Origin: JBCBRD01 sp039819785
GTDB lineage: Bacteria > Pseudomonadota > Alphaproteobacteria > Rhizobiales > Hyphomicrobiaceae
Length of the DNA: 64,000 nt
Assembly: GCA_039819785.1 (NCBI GenBank)
Contig: JBCBRH010000007.1
Location: 1 to 64,000 of the forward strand
Reading direction: 5' to 3'
The position numbers were made by a program, and so were the translations under genes. Position 1 is the first letter of the stretch. Every line of letters starts with the position of its first letter. Below, in pieces: positions 27,206 to 35,111 of the stretch. The notes beneath the pieces were generated by a model that had not been told where the DNA came from, searched no databases, and saw only the letters and a program-made list of their open reading frames with translations.

Positions 27206-28741
27206 TTAGGCTGCGGCGGTCGCATCCGATGATGTTGGAACCGATGCGATCGTCTTCAGAATCTGCGATGCGATGGCGTAGGGGTCCCCTTGGGAGTTTG
27301 GACGGCGGTCCTCAAGGTATCCTTTGAAGCCATTATTCGCGAAGCTATGGGGAACTCGGATCGATGCACCCCGGTCCGCGATGCCCCAGCTGAACTGGTC
27401 GATCCGCTGTGTTTCGTGCAGGCCGGTCAGACGCATGTGGTTGTCTGGGCCATAGACGGCGATGTGTTCGGCGCAGTTGGCTTCGAAGGCAGCCATGAGC
27501 TTCTCGAAATACTCTTTGCCACCGACGTCGCGCAGGTAAGTGGTTGAGAAGTTGGCGTGCATGCCGGAACCGTTCCAGTCCGTCTCGCCGAGTGGCTTAC
27601 AGTGATATTCGATGTCGACGCTGTACTTTTCACCGAGACGCTGAAGCAGATAGCGGGCCATCCACATTTCGTCGGCTGCGCGCTTTGAGCCCTTGCCGAA
27701 AATCTGGAATTCCCACTGGCCCTTAGCGACTTCCGCGTTGATGCCTTCGTGATTGATGCCTGCTGCAAGGCAGATGTCGAGATGCTCTTCGACGATCTGC
27801 CGTGAGATATCGCCCACCGAGCTGTACCCGACGCCTGTGTAGTATCTACCCTGTGGTTCGGGGTAGCCGCTTGCGGGGAAGCCAAGCGGACGGCCTTCCT
27901 GGTAGAAGAAGTATTCTTGTTCGAAGCCGAACCATGCGCCATCGTCATCCAGGATGGTTGCGCGCTTGTTCGATGGATGTGGTGTCACCCCGTCTGGCAT
28001 CATGACTTCGCACAACACAAGGACGCCATTGATCCGCTCTGTATCCGGGAACACGCGTACCGGTTTCAGAACGCAATCAGAGCTGCTGCCGTCGGCCTGT
28101 TTGGTGGAGCTGCCGTCAAAGCCCCAGTTTGGCAACTGCTCGACCGTGGGGAACGCATCGTATTCCTTGATCTGGGTTTTCCCGCGCAAATTGGGGACGG
28201 GTTCGTACCCATCCAGCCAAATATACTCGAGTTTAAACTTCGTCATTTTGGGGCTCTCCTCATTCGTGACGGGGGATTTGGTTTTTGCGTCTGTCGTCGG
28301 ACCAGAACCTGGTCCTTTGAGTGCTGGCGCTGCGGTTGCAGCCGAAGCGGCTGCCGCAGTTGCTGCTACGGCTGCTGTTGGAGCCGTTGCCGCTGGTGGC
28401 GGTGGTGATGGTTTGGCTGCCACAGGAGCAGGGGCAGCTGGCGGTGGTGGTGGTGCCGGCTTCGCCGCTGCGGGTGTTGGAGCCGCTGCTGGTGGTGGCG
28501 TCGGCTTGGCCGCTGCAGGAGCAGTGGCAGCTGCCGGTGATGGCGCCGCTTGTGTTGCAACGGGTGCGGGTGACGCCGGAGCAGGCTGAGCGGCCTGCGT
28601 TGCGACTTCAACAGGTGTTGGTGCCGCCGTCGTTGCCGAGACCGCTGTCTGAACACCGGTTGTACTTTGCACTTTAACTTGATCGTCTGATGGCACAGGC
28701 TGCATGTCTGGTCGCAACCATTTTCCGAACTTTCTGAACAT
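27206..28741 (-). CDS. glnII: Glutamine synthetase type II with Ala/Pro-rich N-terminal extension
   Basis: Residues 166-511 are a complete GSII-type (eukaryote-like) glutamine synthetase, joining ammonia to glutamate with ATP. Marks are KLEYIWLDG, WGFDGSSTKQADGSSSDC, the metal-binding WFGFEQEYFF, GQWEFQIF, NGSGMHANFST and ASIRVPHSFANNG. The start at 28741 (MFRKFGKWLRP) has an excellent AGGAGGGG eight bases upstream and adds 165 residues, about half of them Ala or Pro with scattered Lys (residues 35-140). A second good site, GAGGAG nine bases before the internal ATG at 28246, fits the usual GSII start. Both a long (511-residue) and a normal (346-residue) protein could be made. GSII enzymes normally lack such an extension. 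In rhizobia a small inhibitor gene, gstI, precedes glnII; I see no clear match to it here. Confidence 0.93.
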   Translation of the reverse strand: MFRKFGKWLRPDMQPVPSDDQVKVQSTTGVQTAVSATTAAPTPVEVATQAAQPAPASPAPVATQAAPSPAAATAPAAAKPTPPPAAAPTPAAAKPAPPPPPAAPAPVAAKPSPPPPAATAPTAAVAATAAAASAATAAPALKGPGSGPTTDAKTKSPVTNEESPKMTKFKLEYIWLDGYEPVPNLRGKTQIKEYDAFPTVEQLPNWGFDGSSTKQADGSSSDCVLKPVRVFPDTERINGVLVLCEVMMPDGVTPHPSNKRATILDDDGAWFGFEQEYFFYQEGRPLGFPASGYPEPQGRYYTGVGYSSVGDISRQIVEEHLDICLAAGINHEGINAEVAKGQWEFQIFGKGSKRAADEMWMARYLLQRLGEKYSVDIEYHCKPLGETDWNGSGMHANFSTTYLRDVGGKEYFEKLMAAFEANCAEHIAVYGPDNHMRLTGLHETQRIDQFSWGIADRGASIRVPHSFANNGFKGYLEDRRPNSQGDPYAIASQILKTIASVPTSSDATAAA

Positions 28742-28812
28742 ATACGACCCCTCCTGGCCCCTAATAAAATTCACTCGAACCAAAAATGCTATAGAAATAT
28801 GCAACTTTTTCA

Positions 28813-28833
28813 CATGCTCAAATTTTAAGCATG
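28813..28833. promoter_or_regulatory. 21-bp near-perfect palindrome upstream of glnII
   Basis: An AT-rich palindrome with outer arms CATGCT and AGCATG lies 72-92 bp ahead of the glnII start, with only one mismatched pair apart from the centre. This is the right size and place for a dimeric repressor or activator site. The surrounding 28,740-28,860 is notably AT-rich compared with the window and probably contains the promoter. I looked for the sigma-54 spacing (GG at -24, GC at -12) and an NtrC site, which are common for nitrogen genes, and did not find them. Confidence 0.55.
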
Positions 28834-29320
28834 CCGTGTTTTGTTCTAGGGCAAAACGTGATTCTGAGCGATAATGGAGGGATCGCCTTTGTGATTGGCG
28901 TTTCGGAGGATTCATAACGCGAAAGTCGAGGACCATGAAAAAAGCAGAACGGAAAACGGCCAAAATTTATGCATTCCCAGCACCGGGCCTGGGCCATCGT
29001 GCCAACAGGTTTGCCGGTCAGCCACGCTTGCAGCAAGCCAGTTTGCCAGCGTTGAGCAAGATGGAATTTGGCTCCGGCTGGTATCACGATGCGGCAATTC
29101 AGAACGCTCCATCGCGACAAAAGCCGTAAAGCAGAACACGTGTTCCAGGGCTTTTTCTTGGACTTCGGTTGAACAGATATTTGCGCGTGCGCGACCCTCT
29201 AGATGGAGGGTGACGCGGCTTTCCCGTCATGCAATTCGTGCGCGCGCCGCGTTCGACAGGATGCCTCTCCAACCGGTTGTTCGCTGCTTCCAGGATTCGG
29301 CGCTTCGTCCGGACGAAGGC
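28834..29320. other. Intergenic stretch between glsA and glnII, with a hairpin
   Basis: No gene is convincing in this stretch. A long hairpin lies at 29119-29157: AAAAGCC and GGGCTTTTT form the outer stem and a perfect 12-base palindrome GAACACGTGTTC (29134-29145) sits inside. On the minus strand it is 160 bp beyond the glsA stop and ends in GGCTTTTG, so it could end glsA transcripts. It may equally be a cruciform or a binding site for a regulator. Confidence 0.4.
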
Positions 29321-30250
29321 TTACGCCCCAAACACAGACCAGCCCATACGCTTGGTCAGCTGCTCCAATGCAATCTGACCCAGGTGTGAGTTCCCCGAGG
29401 CGTCCAGCCCCGGGGCCCAGACTGCGATCGATGCCTTGCCGGGGGCGACCGCCAGAATTCCGCCCCCAACCCCGCTCTTACCGGGCAAGCCCACGCGATA
29501 GGCAAATTCACCGGACCCGTCATAGTGTCCGCACGTGAGCATCACGGCGTTGATCCGGCGCGCGCGGTCTGGCTGGACGACGGCAAGGCCTGTTGTCGGG
29601 TTGCGGCCGCAATAGGCGAGAAAACGCCCGGCCATGGCTAGCTGGCGGCATGACATGGCGATTGCGCAATGGTGGAAATAGACACCCAGGGTGTAGTCCA
29701 CCGGGTTTTCCAACACCCCGAATGCCTTCATATAATTGGCCAGGGCGCTGTTGCGGAACCGCGTTTTCTGTTCTGAAGCTGCGACCGCCTTGTCGATGTA
29801 GACCGTGTTGTCCTCTGCAATGAACTGCATGAAACGCAGGATCTCGCCCAGCGCCTCGCACGGTTCGTGTCCCGACAGAATCAGATCCGTTACTGCGATT
29901 GCGCCGGCGTTGATAAATGGATTGCGCGGCTTGCCATGTTCGGCTTCCAACTGGACGATCGAGTTGAACGGGCTGCCTGACGGCTCGCGTCCAACACGGG
30001 ACCACAGACGCTCACCGACCTTGCCCAGGGCAAGCGTCAAGGTGAAGGCCTTGGAAATACTCTGAATTGAGAAGGGTGTCTCACTGTCGCCGCCTGCTAC
30101 GACATTGCCGTCGCGATCCACAACCACGATGGCGAACGCCTGCGGATCAACTTTCGCCAATTCCGGGATGTAGGTTGCCACTTTTCCCCGGTCCGTCCTC
30201 TGGCGCATCTCTTCTGAGATTTCCTGGACGACATTTTCCAGATGGCTCAC
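29321..30250 (-). CDS. glsA: Glutaminase (GlsA/YbaS-type)
   Basis: Hydrolyses glutamine to glutamate and ammonia. The 309-residue protein matches bacterial glutaminases over its whole length: GKVATYIPEL, the catalytic SIQSISK (Ser-x-x-Lys of the beta-lactamase-like fold), PSGSPFNSIVQLE, RNPFINAGAIA, YFHHCAIAMSC and LPGKSGVGGGILAV. The GTG at 30250 is favoured because GGGGGA lies seven bases before it; a GTG at 30265 would add five residues. It lies upstream of glnII on the same strand but 579 bp away, so it is probably a separate transcript. Having the enzyme that makes glutamine and the one that destroys it side by side suggests control of the glutamate pool, for instance under acid or salt stress; that is inference. 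Confidence 0.95.
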   Translation of the reverse strand: MSHLENVVQEISEEMRQRTDRGKVATYIPELAKVDPQAFAIVVVDRDGNVVAGGDSETPFSIQSISKAFTLTLALGKVGERLWSRVGREPSGSPFNSIVQLEAEHGKPRNPFINAGAIAVTDLILSGHEPCEALGEILRFMQFIAEDNTVYIDKAVAASEQKTRFRNSALANYMKAFGVLENPVDYTLGVYFHHCAIAMSCRQLAMAGRFLAYCGRNPTTGLAVVQPDRARRINAVMLTCGHYDGSGEFAYRVGLPGKSGVGGGILAVAPGKASIAVWAPGLDASGNSHLGQIALEQLTKRMGWSVFGA

Positions 30251-30714
30251 TGCAGTTTCCCCCACTCATACCGACGCCTATGCCGGCTACAACCGTTTCA
30301 GGGCGACGTCCTGATATGGCCAGCGGCTCATACAGCGAGGTGGTGGCGGATAGCAACTCGCGCGGGCGCACGGTCTCATTTGCGCGATCAAGAGCGGCTC
30401 ACCCGAGGCGAAGTTCGGGATTCTAGACCGAATGGAGAGTGGGGTGCAGCGACCGCCATTGTCCAACCGGAGCTGGACGTGAGGGCGAATTCAGGCGGCC
30501 GCTGCTCATCCCAAACCATTACTAAGCTCGCGGGGTGAAGCATCGTGATGGCGGGATATTCGATTCGCTTGGTTTAGGTCCGGGCCCTTAACCTGATCTC
30601 CAACCGAGCAACCATCCACAGATTAAAGACAAATAATGCGCTGCACACAATATCAAAAGTTGTGCACAATATGATCAAATTCCGAGCACTGTTCATTTCA
30701 ATTATATCTGCGAT
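30251..30714. promoter_or_regulatory. Region upstream of glsA with a TTGTGCACAA palindrome
   Basis: This stretch lies upstream of glsA and downstream of the MFS gene. No gene is convincing. The distal part (30,600-30,714) is AT-rich and has a perfect 10-base palindrome TTGTGCACAA at 30660-30669, with a related CTGCACACAA 19 bp earlier (30641-30650). The two TGCAC/GTGCA half-sites are 15 bases apart, too far for a standard NtrC site. The stretch may carry the glsA promoter or the end of the MFS transcript. Confidence 0.35.
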
Positions 30715-32040
30715 TCATGGGCTTGAACGCTGCTTGCTCAAGCTTTCTTGAGTGTGTTGCGCCACGCGTCGGCAGGCCCACAATCCAAGACATGCAACCA
30801 AAGCAAGAATAGCAAAGTAGATCCGGTAACCGGTATCACCCGGGTATGTGACGACCAGCCACCCGGCAAGAGTTGGTGCGAAGACATCTGGCAGATAACC
30901 GAACAGAGAGACAAAACCGACCGTCGTTCCCGTTAACGCCAGCGGAATGCTTGTCTGCTGCATGACCGCATAATAGACGCCGCGCAGTGCAAAGACTGCC
31001 AGTGCGGACGTGGCCACGGGAAGCCATAGGAGCCAGACGGCATCGGGGTTGCCCGGCTGGATAGCCAGGAATGCATAGCTTGCAATCAAAAGGGCAAAGC
31101 TTGCTGCAAGACTGTCGCTTGGCCGTAGCCGGTCAGCGAGCAAACCGGCGGCCAACGCTGCGAATGGCCTCAACCACTCTTTGAAGGTGGCCAGTTGGGC
31201 GCCGAAAACCTTCGACTGCCCGTAACCACGTTCGGCATAGGCTGCGAACTCATAAGTCCCGAGAAAGAGGAAGTATGAGCTGAAGATGATGATTGCGAGC
31301 AGCCAGACGTCATTTCGCGCGATCACCACGCGCACACGTTGCCAAGCGGCGGCTCGCACGGCTGCTGAGCTTTGTTCTGGCTGAACCTGCAGCGTCGGTT
31401 GCTTCTTATGGTCTGACACCGGTTCGCGGACAAAGACCCAAACGGCGATGGCTGCCAGGATCGAGGACGTGGCGTAGAGCGTGATCACGTTGCGCACCCC
31501 TTCGACCGGAGTGTTGGCAAAAGCAAACATCATCGTGGCAATGGTGATCAGGCAGGCAGCGACAATGCCGCGTCCACCATCAAGCAACCCAAAGCTGAGG
31601 CCCTGCTTGTCCGGCCCGCCCCATTCCCGCGTGGCCTTGATCAGAGCGGCCCAAAACGTCAGGACCGATGTTACGCCCCAGAATGCGTGCAATGCCATCA
31701 GCCCATAGAAACTCATCCCCTCAATGAGCATGGCATACCCACCTAAGCCGGTTGCCAAGAGGGAAATGCTCAGGAGCCAGCGGGCTGGAAACCGGTCTGC
31801 CAGCCAGCCGCCCGGCAGATAACAGGCCAGGGCCAGAACACCGAACATCCCATTGATCAGCCCAAGCTCAATGGCGTTGATGGCAAACGCTTCCTCGATC
31901 GAAGTTTGAAAGCTTTTGCGCATGTACGGCAGCATGTAGATGCTCTCGCCGGCGAACATCAGACAAATCAGATAGGGCCAGCGTGAAACGCCCGTGTGCG
32001 CAGTTTTGCTGTCCGGCGCGTGCGGCGATGAGCTGGCCAA
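30715..32040 (-). CDS. Major facilitator superfamily transporter
   Basis: A 441-residue membrane protein with about 12 hydrophobic segments. The loop between helices 2 and 3 has the MFS signature form GGWLADRFPARW, repeated in the second half as AGLLADRLRPSD. A central cytoplasmic loop (DHKKQPTLQVQPEQSS) separates the two six-helix halves. The start is uncertain: a TTG at 32040 with GAGGA eight bases upstream is preferred; a GTG at 32127 would add 29 residues without a visible ribosome site. The gene stands alone, divergent from the tungstate genes. It looks like an anion or organic-acid carrier of the general MFS_1 group, but I do not recognise the substrate. Confidence 0.85.
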   Translation of the reverse strand: MASSSPHAPDSKTAHTGVSRWPYLICLMFAGESIYMLPYMRKSFQTSIEEAFAINAIELGLINGMFGVLALACYLPGGWLADRFPARWLLSISLLATGLGGYAMLIEGMSFYGLMALHAFWGVTSVLTFWAALIKATREWGGPDKQGLSFGLLDGGRGIVAACLITIATMMFAFANTPVEGVRNVITLYATSSILAAIAVWVFVREPVSDHKKQPTLQVQPEQSSAAVRAAAWQRVRVVIARNDVWLLAIIIFSSYFLFLGTYEFAAYAERGYGQSKVFGAQLATFKEWLRPFAALAAGLLADRLRPSDSLAASFALLIASYAFLAIQPGNPDAVWLLWLPVATSALAVFALRGVYYAVMQQTSIPLALTGTTVGFVSLFGYLPDVFAPTLAGWLVVTYPGDTGYRIYFAILALVACLGLWACRRVAQHTQESLSKQRSSP

Positions 32041-32304
32041 GGTGGTGTTCCTCAAAAGATAGGGCGGGCACGCTTGCGAGGGGCGTAGGCTGTTGAAGCC
32101 CGTATGGACAGGCGAACAGTCAACCACGCGGTGAATGCAACCGTCTATTAGAGGGTTGGCCTGGGTGCTGGCTTGCCTGGGGCCTCAAAGGGGTGCGTTG
32201 CGTTGTGGAGCGATTGTAGCACGAGACCTTTGACTGCGATTCCAAACCCCAGGGCTGACGATCTGCTGTCTAGGCCAGGCTTCGGCATTTCGTCTTGGTT
32301 GCGG

Positions 32305-32343
32305 AAAATCTGTAAATTCTGCAAGGTTCCGGAAATTCTGCAA
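32305..32343 (+). repeat. Direct repeats upstream of the tungstate operon
   Basis: An 11-base unit AAATTCTGCAA occurs twice (32314-32324 and 32333-32343, eight bases apart), preceded by a diverged copy AAAATCTGTAA at 32305-32315. They end 23 bp before the tupB start and overlap the likely promoter. Repeated sites of this kind often bind an oligomeric regulator; control by tungstate or molybdate would make sense but is not shown. Confidence 0.45.
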
Positions 32344-32366
32344 TTGTGCCGGTAGAACACTCAAAA

Positions 32367-33074
32367 ATGCAGGACTTTGGAAACGCTTTTGAATTGGCTC
32401 TCGCCCTCGTCTTATCAGGTGATGCTGATTTGGCGGAGATCGTTGGGTTGTCGCTGCAGGTTAGCCTGACAGCGGTCGTGATCTCTTGTGCCATAGGTAT
32501 GCCGCTGGGTGCGCTTCTTGCGACGGCCCGCTTCCCCGGGCGCTCGGTGTCTATCGTCGTCATCAATTCGCTGATGGGATTGCCGCCGGTCGTCGTCGGG
32601 CTGTTGGTTTATCTCAGCTTGTCGCGGGCCGGCCCCTTGGGCTGGATGGCGCTGCTTTATACACCCACCGCCATGATCATCGCGCAAACGGTGTTGATTA
32701 CACCGCTGGTTGCCGCGCTCTCCCGACAGGTGCTGGAAGACCTCAACCGCGAGTATGATGAAACGTTCAGGTCCATGGGTGTGCCGTTACATACGTCCAT
32801 CGGAGCGATTTTGTATGATGCCAGGTTTTCGCTACTGACCGTTGCGCTCGCAGGTTTTGGCCGGGCCATTGCAGAAGTTGGTGCAGTCATCATAGTCGGG
32901 GGCAATATCGACCACCTGACACGCGTCATGACGACGGCGATCGCACTGGAAACGTCCAGGGGCGATCTGGCTTTAGCCCTTGCGCTTGGATTTATTCTGT
33001 TGGCCTTGGCGCTGATTGTGAATGCCCTTGTAATGGCGGCCCGGATCAATGAACGGAGGGTGGCCAATGCTTGA
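32367..33074 (+). CDS. tupB: Tungstate ABC transporter permease
   Basis: The inner-membrane channel of the TupABC tungstate importer. The 235-residue protein has about five hydrophobic segments and the EAA-type loop (DETFRSMGVPLHTSIGAILYDARF) that contacts the ATPase. The ending with FGRAIAEVGAVIIVGGNIDHLTRVMTTAIALETSRGD is characteristic of TupB/WtpB permeases. The ATG at 32367 (MQDFGNAFEL) matches the family N-terminus better than the GTG seven codons upstream. It overlaps tupC by eight bases and is the first gene of tupB-tupC-tupA. Molybdate ABC permeases (ModB) are related, but the TupA partner points to tungstate. Confidence 0.92.
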   Translation: MQDFGNAFELALALVLSGDADLAEIVGLSLQVSLTAVVISCAIGMPLGALLATARFPGRSVSIVVINSLMGLPPVVVGLLVYLSLSRAGPLGWMALLYTPTAMIIAQTVLITPLVAALSRQVLEDLNREYDETFRSMGVPLHTSIGAILYDARFSLLTVALAGFGRAIAEVGAVIIVGGNIDHLTRVMTTAIALETSRGDLALALALGFILLALALIVNALVMAARINERRVANA

Positions 33075-33843
33075 GCGACCTCACGCAGCCTCCTCTGATC
33101 CTGTTGGCGACATGTCTCAACGGGGATCGCCGATCAACCAACAGCTGCGTGCCACCGACGTGTCCTTTGCCGCCGGCGGACGCAAGATCATCGATGCTGT
33201 CTCGTTCACGCTCGCAGGTGACGGCGTGAGCGTGGTGATGGGGCCGAACGGGGCTGGCAAGAGTGTGCTGGTGCGGCTGCTACACGGATTGCTGCCCCCG
33301 ACAACCGGCCACGTGTTTCTGGGCGAAACGCCGGTTATGCAGGTTAAGCCGCACACGTTGGCCTTGGTGTTTCAGCGGCCGGTTTTGCTACGGCGCACGG
33401 TGGCCGCCAACATCGACTTTGCCTTAAAGCTTCAAGGCCGCGGGCGCACGGACGCTGAGCAACGGGATGCACTGTTGGAACTCGCAGGTCTTTCGGATCG
33501 CGCCGGTCAACAGGCACGTGCGTTGTCGGGCGGGGAGCAGCAGCGCCTGGCCTTAGTGCGCGCACTTGCTTTGCAGCCTCGCGTTCTGTTCCTCGATGAG
33601 CCAACCGCCAGCCTTGATCCGGCTTCAACGCTGCGGATCGAAACCATTCTGCTCAATGCCAGACATGCCGGCACCAAGATCATCTTGGTCACCCACGACG
33701 TTGGACAGGCGCGACGTCTCGCTGATGATGTGTTGTTCATTCACGGCGGGCGCGTCACCGAACAGCAGGACGCAAAGAGCTTTTTTGCATCCTGCGAAAG
33801 TGCCGCTGCTCGCGCCTATCTTGCAGGACGGCTGGTGCTTTAA
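33067..33843 (+). CDS. tupC: Tungstate ABC transporter ATP-binding protein
   Basis: The ATPase of the tungstate importer. The 258-residue protein shows Walker A (GPNGAGKSVLVRLL), the Q-loop LVFQRPVLLRRT, the ABC signature LSGGEQQRLALVRAL, Walker B (VLFLDEPTASLD) and the switch His in LVTHDVGQARRLADD. The ATG at 33067 is preferred because GGAGG lies seven to eight bases before it; another ATG six codons upstream lacks this. It overlaps the end of tupB and is followed by tupA after 68 bp. It lacks the C-terminal regulatory domain found in molybdate ATPases (ModC). Confidence 0.93.
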   Translation: MLERPHAASSDPVGDMSQRGSPINQQLRATDVSFAAGGRKIIDAVSFTLAGDGVSVVMGPNGAGKSVLVRLLHGLLPPTTGHVFLGETPVMQVKPHTLALVFQRPVLLRRTVAANIDFALKLQGRGRTDAEQRDALLELAGLSDRAGQQARALSGGEQQRLALVRALALQPRVLFLDEPTASLDPASTLRIETILLNARHAGTKIILVTHDVGQARRLADDVLFIHGGRVTEQQDAKSFFASCESAAARAYLAGRLVL

Positions 33844-33911
33844 CCGACCATTTGACCAAACAGCGACATTGGGCGCGCTGCGTCGGGTCATCAAACAGAA
33901 AAGGGCCTAAT

Positions 33912-34736
33912 ATGGTTCGACGTTTTGCAGTTGTTTTGGCCAGCATGTTGCTGCTAACGGGTACGGCAAAAGCTGATGACGCGACCATCATCGTGCAATC
34001 GACCACGTCGACCGCGAACTCGGGCCTGTACGATCACATTCTGCCGCTGTTCAAGGCGAAAACCGGGATCACAGCGAATGTCGTTGCGGTCGGAACCGGA
34101 CAAGCGATCAAGAATGCGAAAAACTGCGATGGAGACGTGCTGCTGGTTCACGCCAAGGCTGCGGAGGAAACGTTTGTCGCCGACGGCTTCGGCGTGAAGC
34201 GGTTTGACTTGATGTACAATGACTTCGTGCTGGTCGGGCCGCCAGACGATCCAGCTGGGATCTCAGGCATCACGGACGGGCCTCGCGCATTGAAAAAAAT
34301 CGCTGCAAGTGGCGCACCTTTCGCATCCCGCGGGGATGACTCTGGTACGCACAAGAAAGAAAAGGCGCTTTGGAAACAAGCTGGCGTTGATCCAGCTTCA
34401 GTGTCGGGCGGGTGGTATAGGGAAACAGGTTCGGGCATGGGAGCGACGCTGAACGTCGGGGTCGGCATGGGGGCTTATGTCATGACCGACCGCGCGACGT
34501 GGATCAGCTTCAAGAACAAATCTGATTTCAAAATCCTGGTTGAAGGCGATGAGGCCCTGTTCAACCAGTATGGCGTTATTCGCGTGAGCCAAGAGACGTG
34601 TCCGACCGTGAAGAAAGAGGCCGCTCAAACGTTCGTCGACTGGCTTATCTCAGAGGATGGGCAGACGGCAATTGGCTCATATGAGCTTAATGGACAAAAG
34701 CTGTTCTTCCCGAACGCCGAGCCCATATCGGGTTGA
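33912..34736 (+). CDS. tupA: Tungstate-binding periplasmic protein
   Basis: Captures tungstate in the periplasm for TupB-TupC. The 274-residue protein begins with a signal peptide (RRFAVVLASMLLLTGTAKA, cleavage near residue 21) and then the TupA hallmark IIVQSTTSTANSGLYDHILP, whose serine/threonine run binds the oxyanion. Further marks are GTGQAIKNAKNCDGDVLLVHA, FASRGDDSGTHKKEKALW and ETGSGMGATLNV. The ATG at 33912 follows AAAAGGGCC. Having the binding protein last in the operon is unusual, as tupABC order is more common. The presence of a dedicated tungstate importer suggests tungsten- or molybdenum-dependent oxidoreductases, such as formate dehydrogenase, elsewhere in the genome. Confidence 0.95.
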   Translation: MVRRFAVVLASMLLLTGTAKADDATIIVQSTTSTANSGLYDHILPLFKAKTGITANVVAVGTGQAIKNAKNCDGDVLLVHAKAAEETFVADGFGVKRFDLMYNDFVLVGPPDDPAGISGITDGPRALKKIAASGAPFASRGDDSGTHKKEKALWKQAGVDPASVSGGWYRETGSGMGATLNVGVGMGAYVMTDRATWISFKNKSDFKILVEGDEALFNQYGVIRVSQETCPTVKKEAAQTFVDWLISEDGQTAIGSYELNGQKLFFPNAEPISG

Positions 34737-35111
34737 TGCCCATCCTGGGAACCTCGTTGCCAACAGCACGGTCCCAGTCAGCCTTTTCTCAGGCAACCCC
34801 AAGAAATATCCGCCACCACCTCACATCATAATGCAGATCCGCAACCCACTGGCGCCTGTTGGCGTCGTTGGATACGTGAGGCCTTGACACAGTCGCGATG
34901 GATTAGGCGCTTCATATGGTCACGGAACCGTGAAGTCAGCAATTGTGCGCATGCACAGTGTCGCCTGGGCTGGTAAACCCCGACCCGAAGATGGCTCACA
35001 ACCAGTTGAGGTTGCGGTCAGGTTTATTCACGGCGTCAGATGCCTCTGTAGACCTCGTCAGAACTTTTGGCCGGTCGACAAAATCGCGTTTCCAAACGGA
35101 TATGGATCACC
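34737..35111 (+). promoter_or_regulatory. Region upstream of the RND pump, with TTGACA and a palindrome
   Basis: These 375 bases hold no convincing gene. A consensus -35 box TTGACA lies at 34884-34889, but the expected -10 position is not a good match. A perfect palindrome TCACGGAACCGTGA (six-base arms, two-base centre) sits at 34920-34933, about 180 bp before the adaptor gene, where a repressor would block transcription. No regulator gene lies directly beside the pump; the nearest (acuR, 40.7 kb) belongs with acuI. Confidence 0.45.

Noticed and set aside
28321..28677. Leu/Pro/Val-rich plus-strand frame opposite the glnII extension
   Set aside because: The regular low-complexity sequence is the antisense of the Ala/Pro linker; the minus-strand frame is continuous with glnII and has a strong ribosome site.
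28741..28900. Sigma-54 promoter or NtrC site upstream of glnII
   Set aside because: GG and GC elements were not found with the required 10-bp spacing, and no TGCAC-N7-GTGCA pattern is present.
27206..28963. Start of glnII at 28963
   Set aside because: The 74 residues before MFRKFG have no ribosome site and run through the AT-rich promoter and palindrome; the start at 28741 has AGGAGGGG.
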